Of a stretch of DNA of 64,000 nucleotides, positions 37,252 through 46,462 are shown one piece after another. This stretch comes from Chitinophagaceae bacterium UBA4407 (lineage in GTDB: Bacteria > Bacteroidota > Bacteroidia > Chitinophagales > Chitinophagaceae): assembly GCA_002390845.1 (NCBI GenBank), contig DGQT01000077.1, forward strand, positions 62,001-126,000, read 5' to 3'. Positions within the stretch are counted from its first letter, which is position 1. Each line of letters begins with the position of its first letter. Made by a program: the position numbers and the translations under genes. Below the pieces are notes generated by a model. The model was not told the DNA's origin. It did not search any database and worked only from the letters and a program-made list of their open reading frames with translations.

Positions 37252-37461
37252 TTTACTTAGCTACAGTACTGCTATGAAGCTTCTGTTGTGTCACTCACTT
37301 GTGCTGAGAGATTTCTATTGACCAAAACAGCCTGCGCCCATTGGCTTACAATTAAAACTTCGAAAAGTTATAAAGCCGGCAAATTGCTGAATAAAGTATC
37401 AGAACGTATAAGAGTGCGACGCAAGAATGCTCAATAGTATTCCCTTCGCGCGGCCCAAAAT
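37252..37461. repeat. PIE18, complete element with mixed dyads
   Basis: The left dyad GTTGTGTCACTCACTTGTGC (37285-37304) is the second form. The right dyad GAGTGCGACGCAAG (37412-37425) is the fifth form. The arm closes with GCGGCCCAAAA. It lies between glgB and the DUF5916 gene. Confidence 0.78.
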
Positions 37462-37546
37462 AAATTCAATTGTCTATTTTGTTGATTTCTATTTCGCAAC
37501 AATACATAACTTGTAAGCCTTTATAACCAATTTAAAAAGCTCCGTT

Positions 37547-39718
37547 TTGAGATATTTTTTGTTTCCCGCTTTTTGCTTTATTAGCTGTTTTTTAATGGCA
37601 CAAAAAAAGAACAGCGCTTTTCAATTGCATATTAAAAAAGCCACATCGCCAATAATAATAGACGGTGCAATGGCAGAAGAATCCTGGCATAATGCTGAGG
37701 CGGCAGATAATTTTTTTATGGTGTTGCCGATGGATACCAGCCATGCCAAAGTACGCACAGAGGTGCGCATGACATATGACAGTGTAAACCTTTACATTAT
37801 TGCTATTTGTTATTTAAATAAGTCAGGCCCTTACATGATAGAATCGTTACGGCGCGATTTTGTGTTTGGCAAAAACGATAATTTTATTTTTTTTATCGAC
37901 CCATTTGATGACCGCACCAATGGTTTTACATTTGGTGCAAACGCGGCCGGAGCCCAGTGGGATGGTACTTTATACAATGGTGGCAGTGCAGACCTTAGTT
38001 GGGATAATAAATGGACTTCGGCTGTAAGAAACTTTCCGGATCAATGGATATTTGAGGCTGCTATTCCTTTCAAAAGTATTCGCTATAAAAAGGGAATTAC
38101 CAACTGGGGCATTAACTTTAGCAGGCTTGATATTAAGGTTGCTGAAAAATCGGCCTGGGCGCCGGTGCCAAGGCAATTTCCTACCGCATCGCTTGCCTAT
38201 ACGGGTAACCTTATATGGGATGCAACGCCCCCAGACGCAGGTTCTAATATTTCAGTAATTCCTTATGTACTAGGCGGGTTAAACAAGGATTATGCAAACA
38301 GAACAAAAACAGATTACCGGAAAGATATTGGTGCCGATGCAAAAGTTGCTGTTACCTCATCACTCAATTTAGACCTTACTGTAAATCCTGATTTCTCACA
38401 GGTAGAGGTTGACCGGCAGGTAACCAACCTCGATCGCTTTGAATTGTTTTTCCCCGAACGCCGTCAGTTCTTTTTAGAAAATGCCGATCTCTTTGCCAAT
38501 TTTGGATATACCAACATACGCCCTTTTTTTTCGCGACGCATTGGTTTAGGTGTTCCTATAAACTATGGTGCACGGTTAAGTGGCAGCATAGACAAAAACT
38601 GGCGTATTGGCTTAATGGATATGCAAACAAAAAGTGTAAGCGAAACAGGTTTGCCTGCACAAAATTTTGCAGTGCTGGCCTTGCAGCGAAGGGTGTTTGC
38701 CCGGTCAAATATTCGTTTCATGCTTGTTAATAAACAATCAATCGATTATCGTCCGGGGCAGGATTCAGGCAAACCTGTTTATAATTTATACAACCGAAAT
38801 TTTGGTTTGGAATATAACCTTGCTTCGGCCAATAATAAATGGACGGGCAAGGCTATGATGGTAAAATCTTTTAGTCCCGGTAAATCTTCAGGCGACTTTG
38901 CACAAGCGGCCAACCTGCAATACACCACCAAAAAATGGATCGCTTCGTGGCAGCATGAATATGTTGGTAAAAGTTATAATGCCGAAGTTGGCTATGTGCC
39001 ACGCAACAATTATATTAAAGTAAACCCATTAGTAAGCTATTTATTCTTTCCAAAAAGTGGTAAAGTGTTAAGCCACGGTCCAACTATCAGCCCCACTTAT
39101 TATTTTAATGAATCGCTGCACAGAACAGATAATGAAACCATTCTTCTTTATAAATTGAATTTTCGTGATCAAAGCTTATTTGATGCATGGGTTGGGCGGG
39201 ATTATGTGGAGTTATTAAAGCCGTTTGACCCCACCAATTCAGGAAAAGATACACTGGCAACCGGTAGCAAACATTCCTGGAATGCATGGGGCACCGATTA
39301 TATTTCAAAGCCTCAGAAGCTATTTACATTTTTATTTTCTACGCGTTACGGTGGTTATTACGCCGATGGCAAAAGACTAAATATTTCCGGCGAAATTGGT
39401 TACCGTTTTCAGCCTTATGTAAGTATCAACTTAAGTACCAGTTATAATAATATTAAGCTTCCGCAACCGTGGGGTACCACCAATTTTTGGTTAATCGGCC
39501 CACGTATCGATGTTACTTTTACCAACAAATTATTCTTTACCACTTTTGTGCAGTATAACGATCAGCAAAAAAATATTAATCTTAATACAAGGCTTCAATG
39601 GCGTTACAAACCAGCCAGCGACCTGTTTCTTGTGTACACCGATAATTACTACCCGGCACCACTTTCTGTACGCAACCGTGCGCTGGTGTTAAAATTTACT
39701 TACTGGTGGAATATGTAA
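37547..39718 (+). CDS. DUF5916 outer-membrane protein with CBM9-like N-terminal domain
   Basis: This 723-residue protein has a signal peptide (MRYFLFPAFCFISCFLMAQ). A CBM9-like sugar-binding fold follows (about 25-210, with IIIDGAMAEESWHNAE and FIDPFDDRTNGF). A strand-rich DUF5916 barrel fills the rest, ending in KFTYWW. It is probably an outer-membrane carbohydrate-related protein. The start is a TTG: an in-frame stop is 33 bases upstream, and the next ATG is after the hydrophobic core, so TTG is needed to keep the signal peptide. It is monocistronic. Confidence 0.87.
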   Translation: MRYFLFPAFCFISCFLMAQKKNSAFQLHIKKATSPIIIDGAMAEESWHNAEAADNFFMVLPMDTSHAKVRTEVRMTYDSVNLYIIAICYLNKSGPYMIESLRRDFVFGKNDNFIFFIDPFDDRTNGFTFGANAAGAQWDGTLYNGGSADLSWDNKWTSAVRNFPDQWIFEAAIPFKSIRYKKGITNWGINFSRLDIKVAEKSAWAPVPRQFPTASLAYTGNLIWDATPPDAGSNISVIPYVLGGLNKDYANRTKTDYRKDIGADAKVAVTSSLNLDLTVNPDFSQVEVDRQVTNLDRFELFFPERRQFFLENADLFANFGYTNIRPFFSRRIGLGVPINYGARLSGSIDKNWRIGLMDMQTKSVSETGLPAQNFAVLALQRRVFARSNIRFMLVNKQSIDYRPGQDSGKPVYNLYNRNFGLEYNLASANNKWTGKAMMVKSFSPGKSSGDFAQAANLQYTTKKWIASWQHEYVGKSYNAEVGYVPRNNYIKVNPLVSYLFFPKSGKVLSHGPTISPTYYFNESLHRTDNETILLYKLNFRDQSLFDAWVGRDYVELLKPFDPTNSGKDTLATGSKHSWNAWGTDYISKPQKLFTFLFSTRYGGYYADGKRLNISGEIGYRFQPYVSINLSTSYNNIKLPQPWGTTNFWLIGPRIDVTFTNKLFFTTFVQYNDQQKNINLNTRLQWRYKPASDLFLVYTDNYYPAPLSVRNRALVLKFTYWWNM

Positions 39719-39727
39719 AGGCAAAGT

Positions 39728-39785
39728 TTTATAGCCAGCTTAAGTAATACTATTAAGCTTTCGTTGTGTCACTCACTTTATCTGC
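39728..39785. repeat. PIE19 left arm (second dyad form)
   Basis: TTATAGCCAGCTTAAGTAAT leads to GTTGTGTCACTCACTT (39763-39778). The nearest right arm is PIE19R at 40760, beyond the cyanophycinase gene. Confidence 0.65.
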
Positions 39786-39850
39786 AGAAGCTATATTGAG
39801 CAAAACGAATAACGAACGGAATTTTATACCTTTCATTCAAATCTTACAAA

Positions 39851-40690
39851 ATGAAACATTGGTCAATTGCAATTGCGTGCCTGTTTATATGCTTTTATGC
39901 CAGCAGTCAGAATACCGGCAAGGGAAACTTGTTCATCATTGGCGGTGGCAACCGTACACCGCAGCTCGTTAGTAAATTAATTGAAACTGCAAAGCTTAAC
40001 AGTAAAGATCACATTGCTATCCTTCCAATGTCTGGTGCCGAACCCGATACTTCTTTCTTTTATATAAAAGATGACCTGGAAAAAGCATGTTCCAATACAA
40101 TTGCAAATTTGAATTTTACACCTGATAAAGCAAATAACGGCGTATGGCTCGATTCACTGAAACATGCAAAACTCATTTTTATTACAGGCGGCGATCAAAG
40201 CCGGTTTATGAAAATAGTGCTGCATACACCTATTTACGATGCTATTCATTACGCATATAACAATGGCGCAACGGTGGCTGGAACAAGTGCAGGTGCAGCA
40301 GTAATGAGCAAGAATATGATTACAGGAAACCAATTACTGGGCGATACAAGTTACAGTGCAACATTCGATAAACTCTGGCAAAAAAATATTGAATTCAGTG
40401 AAGGGTTGGGTCTTTTAGATTCCGCAATTATCGATCAGCATTTTGTAGTAAGAAGCAGATACAACCGCCTGATTTCTGCACTTGCTGCTTTTCCCAAATA
40501 TGAATGCATTGGCATTGATGAAGCCACTGCAATTATTGTTCACAACAAAACAATTACTGTTACCGGGGAGAGCCAGGTGATGCGTTTTTCAAAACCTAAG
40601 GGTTTGCAAATCGATTCCAAGGGGCTGATAAAATTCAGTGATGTTCAGATGAGTATTTATACCAGCGGCGATAAATTTAATCTGGACTAA
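39851..40690 (+). CDS. exported cyanophycinase-like serine peptidase (S51)
   Basis: This 279-residue protein has a signal peptide ending YASSQ. The S51 fold follows: IIGGGN (29-34), TGGDQSRF (112-119), and the nucleophile elbow GTSAGAA with Ser146. A later stretch (DQHFVVRSRYNRL) holds the conserved His/Arg residues of cyanophycinases. The family degrades cyanophycin (a polymer of Asp and Arg) to dipeptides. Export suggests use of polymer released by other cells. No cyanophycin synthetase is in the window. A TACCTTTC box near 39827 could be its promoter. Confidence 0.85.
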   Translation: MKHWSIAIACLFICFYASSQNTGKGNLFIIGGGNRTPQLVSKLIETAKLNSKDHIAILPMSGAEPDTSFFYIKDDLEKACSNTIANLNFTPDKANNGVWLDSLKHAKLIFITGGDQSRFMKIVLHTPIYDAIHYAYNNGATVAGTSAGAAVMSKNMITGNQLLGDTSYSATFDKLWQKNIEFSEGLGLLDSAIIDQHFVVRSRYNRLISALAAFPKYECIGIDEATAIIVHNKTITVTGESQVMRFSKPKGLQIDSKGLIKFSDVQMSIYTSGDKFNLD

Positions 40691-40759
40691 AAAAGGCACG
40701 AACTTGTTTATTTATTTTTAATTACTCCGTAATCTTCGCTTTGCCCAATTAAAAGTGGA

Positions 40760-40818
40760 ACGATGAACGGATTGCGACGCAAGTGGCGATGCCACAGGAG
40801 TTTGTAGCTGGTATTCAA
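40760..40818. repeat. PIE19 right arm (third dyad form)
   Basis: GATGAACGGATTGCGACGCAAG (40762-40782) continues with TGGCGATGCCACAGGAG and AGCTGGTATTC. It does not match the PIE19L core, so the pairing is only by position. Confidence 0.68.
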
Positions 40819-40843
40819 ATTTGTATTAGTCACTTTATAAAAC

Positions 40844-40870
40844 AAAAAAAGCTACCGGAAGGCAGCTTTT
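40844..40870 (-). terminator. intrinsic terminator of the ileS/DksA-like operon
   Basis: On the minus strand, AAAAGCTGCC TTCC GGTAGCTTTT forms a hairpin with one mismatch and a T-tract (A-run 40844-40850). It begins about 21 bases after the stop at 40891. Confidence 0.75.
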
Positions 40871-40890
40871 ATATTTTGCTTTCAGAGATT

Positions 40891-41757
40891 TTATTGCTCA
40901 TTTGATTTTACCAAACCGAGTTTTGCCTCCAAGCTTAGTGTAGCGTGGGGCACAGCACGTAAACGGGCTTTTTCAATTAATTTACCGGTTACACGGCAAA
41001 TACCGTAAGTCTTATTTTCAATACGGATGATGGCTTTTTCGAGATGATCTATGTAAGTAATCTGCCGACTGGCCATTTGGCTCAATTGCTCCCGTTCCAT
41101 ACTCATACTGCCATCTTCCATAGTAAGATATCGGTTGTCGTTATCGTCGCTGCCCATATCATCTTTGCGGGTTATCAGGCCTTGGAGGTAGTTGAGTTCT
41201 TTTTTTGCAGCTTCCATTTTTTTGTTAATCAAATCTCTAAACTCGGCCAGATCGGCATCGCTGTATCTTACCAAAGGTTCATTGGGCTTTGCTGAATCTG
41301 TTCTTTTTTCAAGCGGCGTATAGCCTGGCTGATAGGGAACACTTGTTTTTACGGTAGTCTTTGGAACTTTTACCTCTTTAACGGGCTCTGGTTTAACCGG
41401 CTTTACCGGTACTGCTTTTGCAACTGACTTAACTTCCGGAGCTTTTATTTCCTGATTTTTTTTTGACACGGGATTTGAATGTTTTTTTTGTATTTCTTTT
41501 TTAACTGGTGCGGCGGCTGGTTTTGATGCCTTAGCTGCTTTCGCAACAGGCTTTACTGTTGTTTTCGCTGGCAAAACTTTTGAAGCCGGTTTTACCGGAA
41601 CAGTTTTTTTAGGAGCAGCCTTTTTAGGAGCAACTTTTTTGGGAGCGGTCTTTTTTACTGGAGTAACCGGTTTTTTTGCTGCAGGTTTAGCAGCTTTTTT
41701 TACCGGAGCTGCTTTTTTTGCAGCAACTTTTTTCGCCACTGGTTTTTTTGTAGCCAT
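40891..41757 (-). CDS. histone H1-like Lys/Ala/Pro tail fused to a DksA/TraR-like domain
   Basis: This 288-residue protein has about 150 residues of Lys/Ala/Pro-rich, low-complexity sequence (repeats of KKAAPKK and VKPV type) that resemble histone H1 tails. A DksA/TraR-type C-terminal domain follows from about residue 160. The zinc site is mostly lost: only Cys254 (GICRVTG) remains, and the second CxxC region reads RAVPHATLS. It starts 3 bases after ileS ends, so it is co-transcribed with ileS; a TraR/DksA gene after ileS is common in Bacteroidota. It may bind both RNA polymerase and nucleic acid. Confidence 0.8.
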   Translation of the reverse strand: MATKKPVAKKVAAKKAAPVKKAAKPAAKKPVTPVKKTAPKKVAPKKAAPKKTVPVKPASKVLPAKTTVKPVAKAAKASKPAAAPVKKEIQKKHSNPVSKKNQEIKAPEVKSVAKAVPVKPVKPEPVKEVKVPKTTVKTSVPYQPGYTPLEKRTDSAKPNEPLVRYSDADLAEFRDLINKKMEAAKKELNYLQGLITRKDDMGSDDNDNRYLTMEDGSMSMEREQLSQMASRQITYIDHLEKAIIRIENKTYGICRVTGKLIEKARLRAVPHATLSLEAKLGLVKSNEQ

Positions 41758-41760
41758 TTT

Positions 41761-44700
41761 TTACCCTTTTTTATTTACTCGCACTTTTAATGGAATATCG
41801 TTCACCTCAATTTTGATACCGTCCTCCATTTCGGGTACCCAATCCAGGTCGTCTGCCAAAATTTCCGCGCAAATATAGTTTTTAAATTCATTAATGGACG
41901 ACCTGAGCTGGTCGTTTTCAAGCAATGCCACGAATATACGGTCTGTTAATTCAAAACCATTCTCTTTTCGGATATTTTGTATGCGATTTACAAACTCCCT
42001 TGCATCGCCTTCCATTTTCAGAACATCAGAAATGGTGATGTCCAGCGCTACAGTAATGTTTCCTCTGGAGGCTACACTCCAGCCGGGAATATCTTCTGCT
42101 GTTATCTCAACATCCGTGCTTTCGAGCTTGCAATTTCCGGTTTCCAGTTGCAATTCAAAAAAACCGTCTTTTTCCAATTGACCAATCTGGTGTTGGTTGA
42201 AATCCGCAATAATCGCAGCGGCCTGCTTCATACCGGCACCTAATTTTGCGCCCAGTTTCTTGAAATTGGCTTTGATCTTCTTTTTTATCAGGCCCTCTGT
42301 TTCAGTTATATATTCCAGATCTTTTACATTTACTTCTGCCTTAATCAGTTCTTCGATTTTTTGCAACTGCTCTTTCATGGTGGCATCCATTACGGGTATC
42401 AGTACTTTTTGCAATGGCTGCCGTACCCGGATATTTACCTTTTTCCGAAGCGATAAAACAAGAGAGGAAACATTCTGCGCCAGTTGCATTCTTTCTTCCA
42501 AGGCAGCATCTATGGCTTTTTCATTCGCAACAGGAAAATCAGCGTGATGTACTGAATCAACTGTAAAACGGCGGGTTACTGCATTCAGGTTTTTGAAAAC
42601 TGCATCGCTGAAAAAAGGAGAAATGGGCGCAATTAAACGAACAATCGTTTCCAGGCACTCGTACAAAGTTTGATAGGCGCAGATTTTATCGTGCTCGTAA
42701 TCACCCTTCCAGAAACGGCGGCGGCATAGCCGTACATACCAGTTACTTAGGTGTTCGTCTAAAAATTCTTCCACAGCACGACCGGCTAATGTTGGTTCGT
42801 AATCATCCAGCGAAACGGTTACCTTTTTTATAAGCGAGTTTAAGGAAGATAAAATCCAGCGGTCAATTTCCGGCCTTTGCTCAACCGGTATATAATCTTC
42901 CTTAAAAGAGAACCCATCTACATTGGCATAAAGCAAAAAGAACTGATAAGTATTGTATAAAGTACCAAAGAATTTTCTTTGTACTTCTTTAATACCATCC
43001 AGATCAAATTTCAGGTTGTCCCAGGGAGAAGCGTTTGTAATAAGGTACCAGCGTGTGGCATCTGCACCAAATTTCTCAATTGTCTCAAAGGGATTTACCA
43101 CGTTGCCCAGCCGCTTGCTCATTTTGTTACCATCCTTATCAAGAACAAGCCCATTGCTCACTACATTTTTATATGCCACACTATCGAACAATAATACAGC
43201 AAGAGTATGAAGCGTATAAAACCAGCCGCGGGTTTGGTCCACACCTTCGCAAATGAAATCCGCAGGAAAAGCTTTTCCTTTATCTATCAGGTCTTTATTT
43301 TCAAAAGGATAATGCCATTGGGCGTAGGGCATGGCACCACTGTCGAACCAAACATCGATCAGGTCGGGAACGCGTTTCATTTGTTTGCCTGATGCACTGA
43401 CGAGAATTATATCATCTACATAAGGTTTGTGAAGGTCCAGGATGCCTTTGTGCAGGTAATTTTTATTTACATCACCGCCCAATATTTCGCCGGCTTTTCG
43501 AATTCCGTCATTCAATTCTGCTATCGAACCAATGCATATTTCTTCGTTGCCATCTTCTGTTCGCCAAACCGGCAAAGGTGTACCCCAAAACCGGCTTCGG
43601 CTTAAATTCCAGTCAACCATATTTTCCAGCCAGTTACCAAAACGGCCTTCGCCGGTTGACTTTGGTTTCCAGTTAATGGTTTTATTAAGTTCTACCATCC
43701 TGTCTTTTTTTGCAGTGGTTCTTATAAACCATGCATCAAGCGGGTAATACAAAATGGGTTTATCGGTGCGCCAGCAGTGCGGGTAACTGTGTTCGTATTT
43801 TTCTACTTTAAAAGCGCGGTTTTCCTTTTTAAGTTTTACGCAGATATCAACATTTACATCCACGTAATTGGGGTCGTCTTTGTAGTTTTTTACGTAACGG
43901 TTGCTGAATTCGCCAAGGCCGTCAAGAAATTTGCCCTGACGATCCACCATGGTTAAAATTCCCAGGTTATATTTTTGGCCCACCTTAAAGTCATCTGCTC
44001 CAAAGGCAGGAGCGGTATGAACGATACCTGTACCATCTTCTGTTGTAACAAAATCGCCAGTAATTACACGAAAAGAATTGCCTCCGGTTTCTTTGTTTGC
44101 TTCGTACGGTAATAATTGTTCATATCGACATTCTTCAAGGTCTTTTCCTTTAAACTCTGCTAATATTTTCCAGGGAAGTATTTTTACAGTTTCTGAATAG
44201 GCTTCAAAATCCCCGTTCTCTCCCTCTGGTTTGAAGTACTTGCCCAGCAAGGCTTTGGCAAGAATTACATTTACCGGCAGGTGTGTATAAGGATTAAAAG
44301 TTTTTACCAAAACATAATCAATATTTGGCCCAACAGTCAACCCAAGATTCGAAGGTAATGTCCATGGGGTAGTTGTCCATGCAAGGAAAAAAACATCTTG
44401 GTTGTTATTGTCCTTATTTAATATGTCATTAAACATTGCCAATGTACTAACTGCCTTACCTCCTTTCATTATAGTATCGGAAACACACAGTCTGAACATG
44501 GCTACCGCACTGGTATCCTTTACATCTTTATATGTGCCCGGCTGGTTGAGTTCGTGCGAACTTAACCCTGTACCGGCAGCGGGGGAATAAGGCTGAATAC
44601 TTACACTTTCATAAAGCAATCCTTTTTTATAAAGTTCGCTCAATATCCACCAAAGCGTTTCAATGTAATTGTTTTCGTAAGTAATGTAAGGATGGTCCAG

Positions 44701-45135
44701 ATCAACCCAATAACCCATTTTCATGGTTATTTCGTCCCATTTATTTTTATAGCGCAATACAGCTTCACGACATTTTTGGTTGTATTCTTCTACCGAAATC
44801 TTTTTGCCAATATCTTCTTTCGTAATGCCAAGTTCTTTTTCAACACCGAGTTCAATGGGCAAACCATGCGTATCCCAGCCGCCTTTACGTTTTACCTGAA
44901 AACCCTGCATGGTTTTGTAGCGGCACACCATATCTTTAAGCGTACGGGAAATTACGTGGTGAATGCCGGGCATGCCATTGGCGCTGGGCGGGCCTTCGTA
45001 AAATACGAATGGAGTAGCACCTTCGCGCAGCTCTACACTTTTTTCAAATGCACGTTCTTTGCTCCAGTTTGCTAAAACTTCCTGTTCTATTGCGGGCAGG
45101 TTTAAACCTGAAAATTCTTTATATTTTGCACTCAT
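41761..45135 (-). CDS. ileS: isoleucyl-tRNA synthetase, type 2, with GIHH signature
   Basis: This 1124-residue class I enzyme charges tRNA-Ile. The KMSKS loop is KMSKR at residues 671-675. The length and the sequence around it fit type 2 IleRS. The HIGH motif is altered to GIHH (residues 57-60, codons at 44956-44967). An editing CP1 domain sits between the two motifs and an anticodon domain follows. In published work, IleRS2 enzymes with this GXHH motif are very resistant to mupirocin; resistance here is inferred. The ATG at 45135 is chosen over a TTG six bases upstream. The DksA-like gene follows by 3 bases. Confidence 0.93.
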   Translation of the reverse strand: MSAKYKEFSGLNLPAIEQEVLANWSKERAFEKSVELREGATPFVFYEGPPSANGMPGIHHVISRTLKDMVCRYKTMQGFQVKRKGGWDTHGLPIELGVEKELGITKEDIGKKISVEEYNQKCREAVLRYKNKWDEITMKMGYWVDLDHPYITYENNYIETLWWILSELYKKGLLYESVSIQPYSPAAGTGLSSHELNQPGTYKDVKDTSAVAMFRLCVSDTIMKGGKAVSTLAMFNDILNKDNNNQDVFFLAWTTTPWTLPSNLGLTVGPNIDYVLVKTFNPYTHLPVNVILAKALLGKYFKPEGENGDFEAYSETVKILPWKILAEFKGKDLEECRYEQLLPYEANKETGGNSFRVITGDFVTTEDGTGIVHTAPAFGADDFKVGQKYNLGILTMVDRQGKFLDGLGEFSNRYVKNYKDDPNYVDVNVDICVKLKKENRAFKVEKYEHSYPHCWRTDKPILYYPLDAWFIRTTAKKDRMVELNKTINWKPKSTGEGRFGNWLENMVDWNLSRSRFWGTPLPVWRTEDGNEEICIGSIAELNDGIRKAGEILGGDVNKNYLHKGILDLHKPYVDDIILVSASGKQMKRVPDLIDVWFDSGAMPYAQWHYPFENKDLIDKGKAFPADFICEGVDQTRGWFYTLHTLAVLLFDSVAYKNVVSNGLVLDKDGNKMSKRLGNVVNPFETIEKFGADATRWYLITNASPWDNLKFDLDGIKEVQRKFFGTLYNTYQFFLLYANVDGFSFKEDYIPVEQRPEIDRWILSSLNSLIKKVTVSLDDYEPTLAGRAVEEFLDEHLSNWYVRLCRRRFWKGDYEHDKICAYQTLYECLETIVRLIAPISPFFSDAVFKNLNAVTRRFTVDSVHHADFPVANEKAIDAALEERMQLAQNVSSLVLSLRKKVNIRVRQPLQKVLIPVMDATMKEQLQKIEELIKAEVNVKDLEYITETEGLIKKKIKANFKKLGAKLGAGMKQAAAIIADFNQHQIGQLEKDGFFELQLETGNCKLESTDVEITAEDIPGWSVASRGNITVALDITISDVLKMEGDAREFVNRIQNIRKENGFELTDRIFVALLENDQLRSSINEFKNYICAEILADDLDWVPEMEDGIKIEVNDIPLKVRVNKKG

Positions 45136-45270
45136 AGCCAATCCTTATTGTTCACTGAAACCGGTTTATCAGCCGGACAAATTTTTAAAGGCTGCGAAGT
45201 TAGGAAATATAGGCTAAGCAATAAAAGAGATACGAAGGTACGTTCACTGCACATTGCCGACCAGCGAACC

Positions 45271-45334
45271 GAACGTAAAAGTGAGTGACACAACCGAAGC
45301 TTAATAGCAGCAATACAGATTGTCTCAAAAAAAA
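45271..45334. repeat. PIE20, isolated right arm (second dyad form)
   Basis: GAACGTAAAAGTGAGTGACA and CAAC lead to CGAAGCTTAATAGCAGCAATA and TGTCTCAAAAAAAA. It lies in the divergent spacer between ileS and the DUF1801 gene; no left arm is seen there. Confidence 0.72.
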
Positions 45335-45409
45335 TATTCTGCATTTTTCTACAATATAAAAACAGCTTTTTGTTATTAACTTCATCCCTGATTTTAAAAG
45401 GAATAAAAA

Positions 45410-45766
45410 ATGAAAAACGTAGAAGTAGAAGCATACATCAAGTCCTTCCCTGCTGAGGTTCAAATCGTTTTAAACCAGGTTCGGGAAACAATAAAAGCAA
45501 ATGCACCCGAAGCAACAGAAAGTATGTCTTATGGTATGCCTGCCTACAAAACAAACGGCAGACCACTGGTGTATTTTGCCGCATTTAAACAACATATTGG
45601 TTTTTATGCAACGCCAACAGGCCACACAAAATTTGCAAAAGATCTTTCAAAATATAAACAAGGAAAAGGTTCGGTTCAGTTTCCGCTCGACAAGCCAATG
45701 CCCCTGGCGTTAATCAAGCGAATTGTTGTATTCAGGGCAAAAGAAAATTTAGCAAAATCAAAATAA
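45410..45766 (+). CDS. DUF1801 (YdhG-like) protein
   Basis: This 118-residue protein has the DUF1801 layout: a helical start (VEAYIKSFPAEVQIVLNQVR), the middle ESMSYGMPAYKTNGRPLVYFAAFKQHIGFY and a C-terminal helix with arginines. The Bacillus homologue was proposed as an iron chaperone (frataxin-like fold). It is not essential in most bacteria and the role here is unknown. It is a single gene, divergent from ileS. Confidence 0.85.
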   Translation: MKNVEVEAYIKSFPAEVQIVLNQVRETIKANAPEATESMSYGMPAYKTNGRPLVYFAAFKQHIGFYATPTGHTKFAKDLSKYKQGKGSVQFPLDKPMPLALIKRIVVFRAKENLAKSK

Positions 45767-45783
45767 CGGCGTTCAATTAATGA

Positions 45784-45848
45784 TTTTTTTTGGGAAACCG
45801 GCAGTTGTACTTTGTGGCATCATCGTTGCGTCGCATTACGTTTATCTG
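45784..45848. repeat. PIE21, isolated left arm
   Basis: TTTTTTGGGAAACCGGCAG onward has the dyad GTTGCGTCGCAT with TACGTTTATC (45824-45845). No right arm is found in the short spacer to the YjdI gene. Confidence 0.65.
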
Positions 45849-45926
45849 CTATACATGAATGGAGCTTTTACCGGAGGGAAAATTTAAAAATGCACTCTTT
45901 ATTGCAAACCAGTAATTAAAATTATT

Positions 45927-46172
45927 ATGCCAGTAACAACACATAAATACATTAACGGAGCAGTAACAGTGGTTTGGAAACCCGAAATGTGCATCCATTC
46001 AAAGATTTGCTGGAAGAATTTGCACGAAGTATTTGATCCAACAGCAAGGCCGTGGATTAATATTGAAGGCGCTTCAACAGAACGTATTGTTGACCAGGTG
46101 CGTCAATGCCCAAGCGGCGCATTAACTTATTCAATGAATGAAACATCTGAAGCTACAGGTGAAAATACTTAA
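45927..46172 (+). CDS. YjdI-family putative mono-cluster 4Fe-4S protein
   Basis: This 81-residue protein has the YjdI signature: CIHSKIC (Cys22, Cys28) and RQCPSGAL (Cys61) with Trp and Pro residues between. The family is thought to hold one Fe-S cluster or bind metal; function is unknown. It is a single gene, convergent with the small membrane protein at 46215. The Asn-Glu-Thr rich tail is unremarkable. Confidence 0.82.
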   Translation: MPVTTHKYINGAVTVVWKPEMCIHSKICWKNLHEVFDPTARPWINIEGASTERIVDQVRQCPSGALTYSMNETSEATGENT

Positions 46173-46214
46173 AGGCGCTGCTGCTTTTTAAACTATGGAA
46201 AGAATAGGGGGTTG

Positions 46215-46442
46215 TTAATCTATAGGTATTTTGCCGGTTACAAAAAAGCTTACCACAGCAATACAGAGCATAGCGATAACGGCGAACAGTAAAACAAATT
46301 TAGCCTTGCGCATTAAGTCATTGTCTTTTTGCTGCACTGAATTATAAAGCATCTTAATTCCAATAAACAGTATAAAAAGTGCTGCCGCAAAAAGCAAAAC
46401 ATAAAAATAAAAAAGGCCACCAATTGCATCGAGGAAGTACAT
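46215..46442 (-). CDS. small two-helix membrane protein
   Basis: This 75-residue protein has two transmembrane segments (about residues 9-30 and 46-68) joined by a short polar linker. It is not recognised beyond that. It is the last gene of the minus-strand run nadC, SUI1-like and this gene, with a 20-base gap upstream. Confidence 0.65.
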   Translation of the reverse strand: MYFLDAIGGLFYFYVLLFAAALFILFIGIKMLYNSVQQKDNDLMRKAKFVLLFAVIAMLCIAVVSFFVTGKIPID

Positions 46443-46462
46443 AAGTTTATTTAGAAGTCTGT

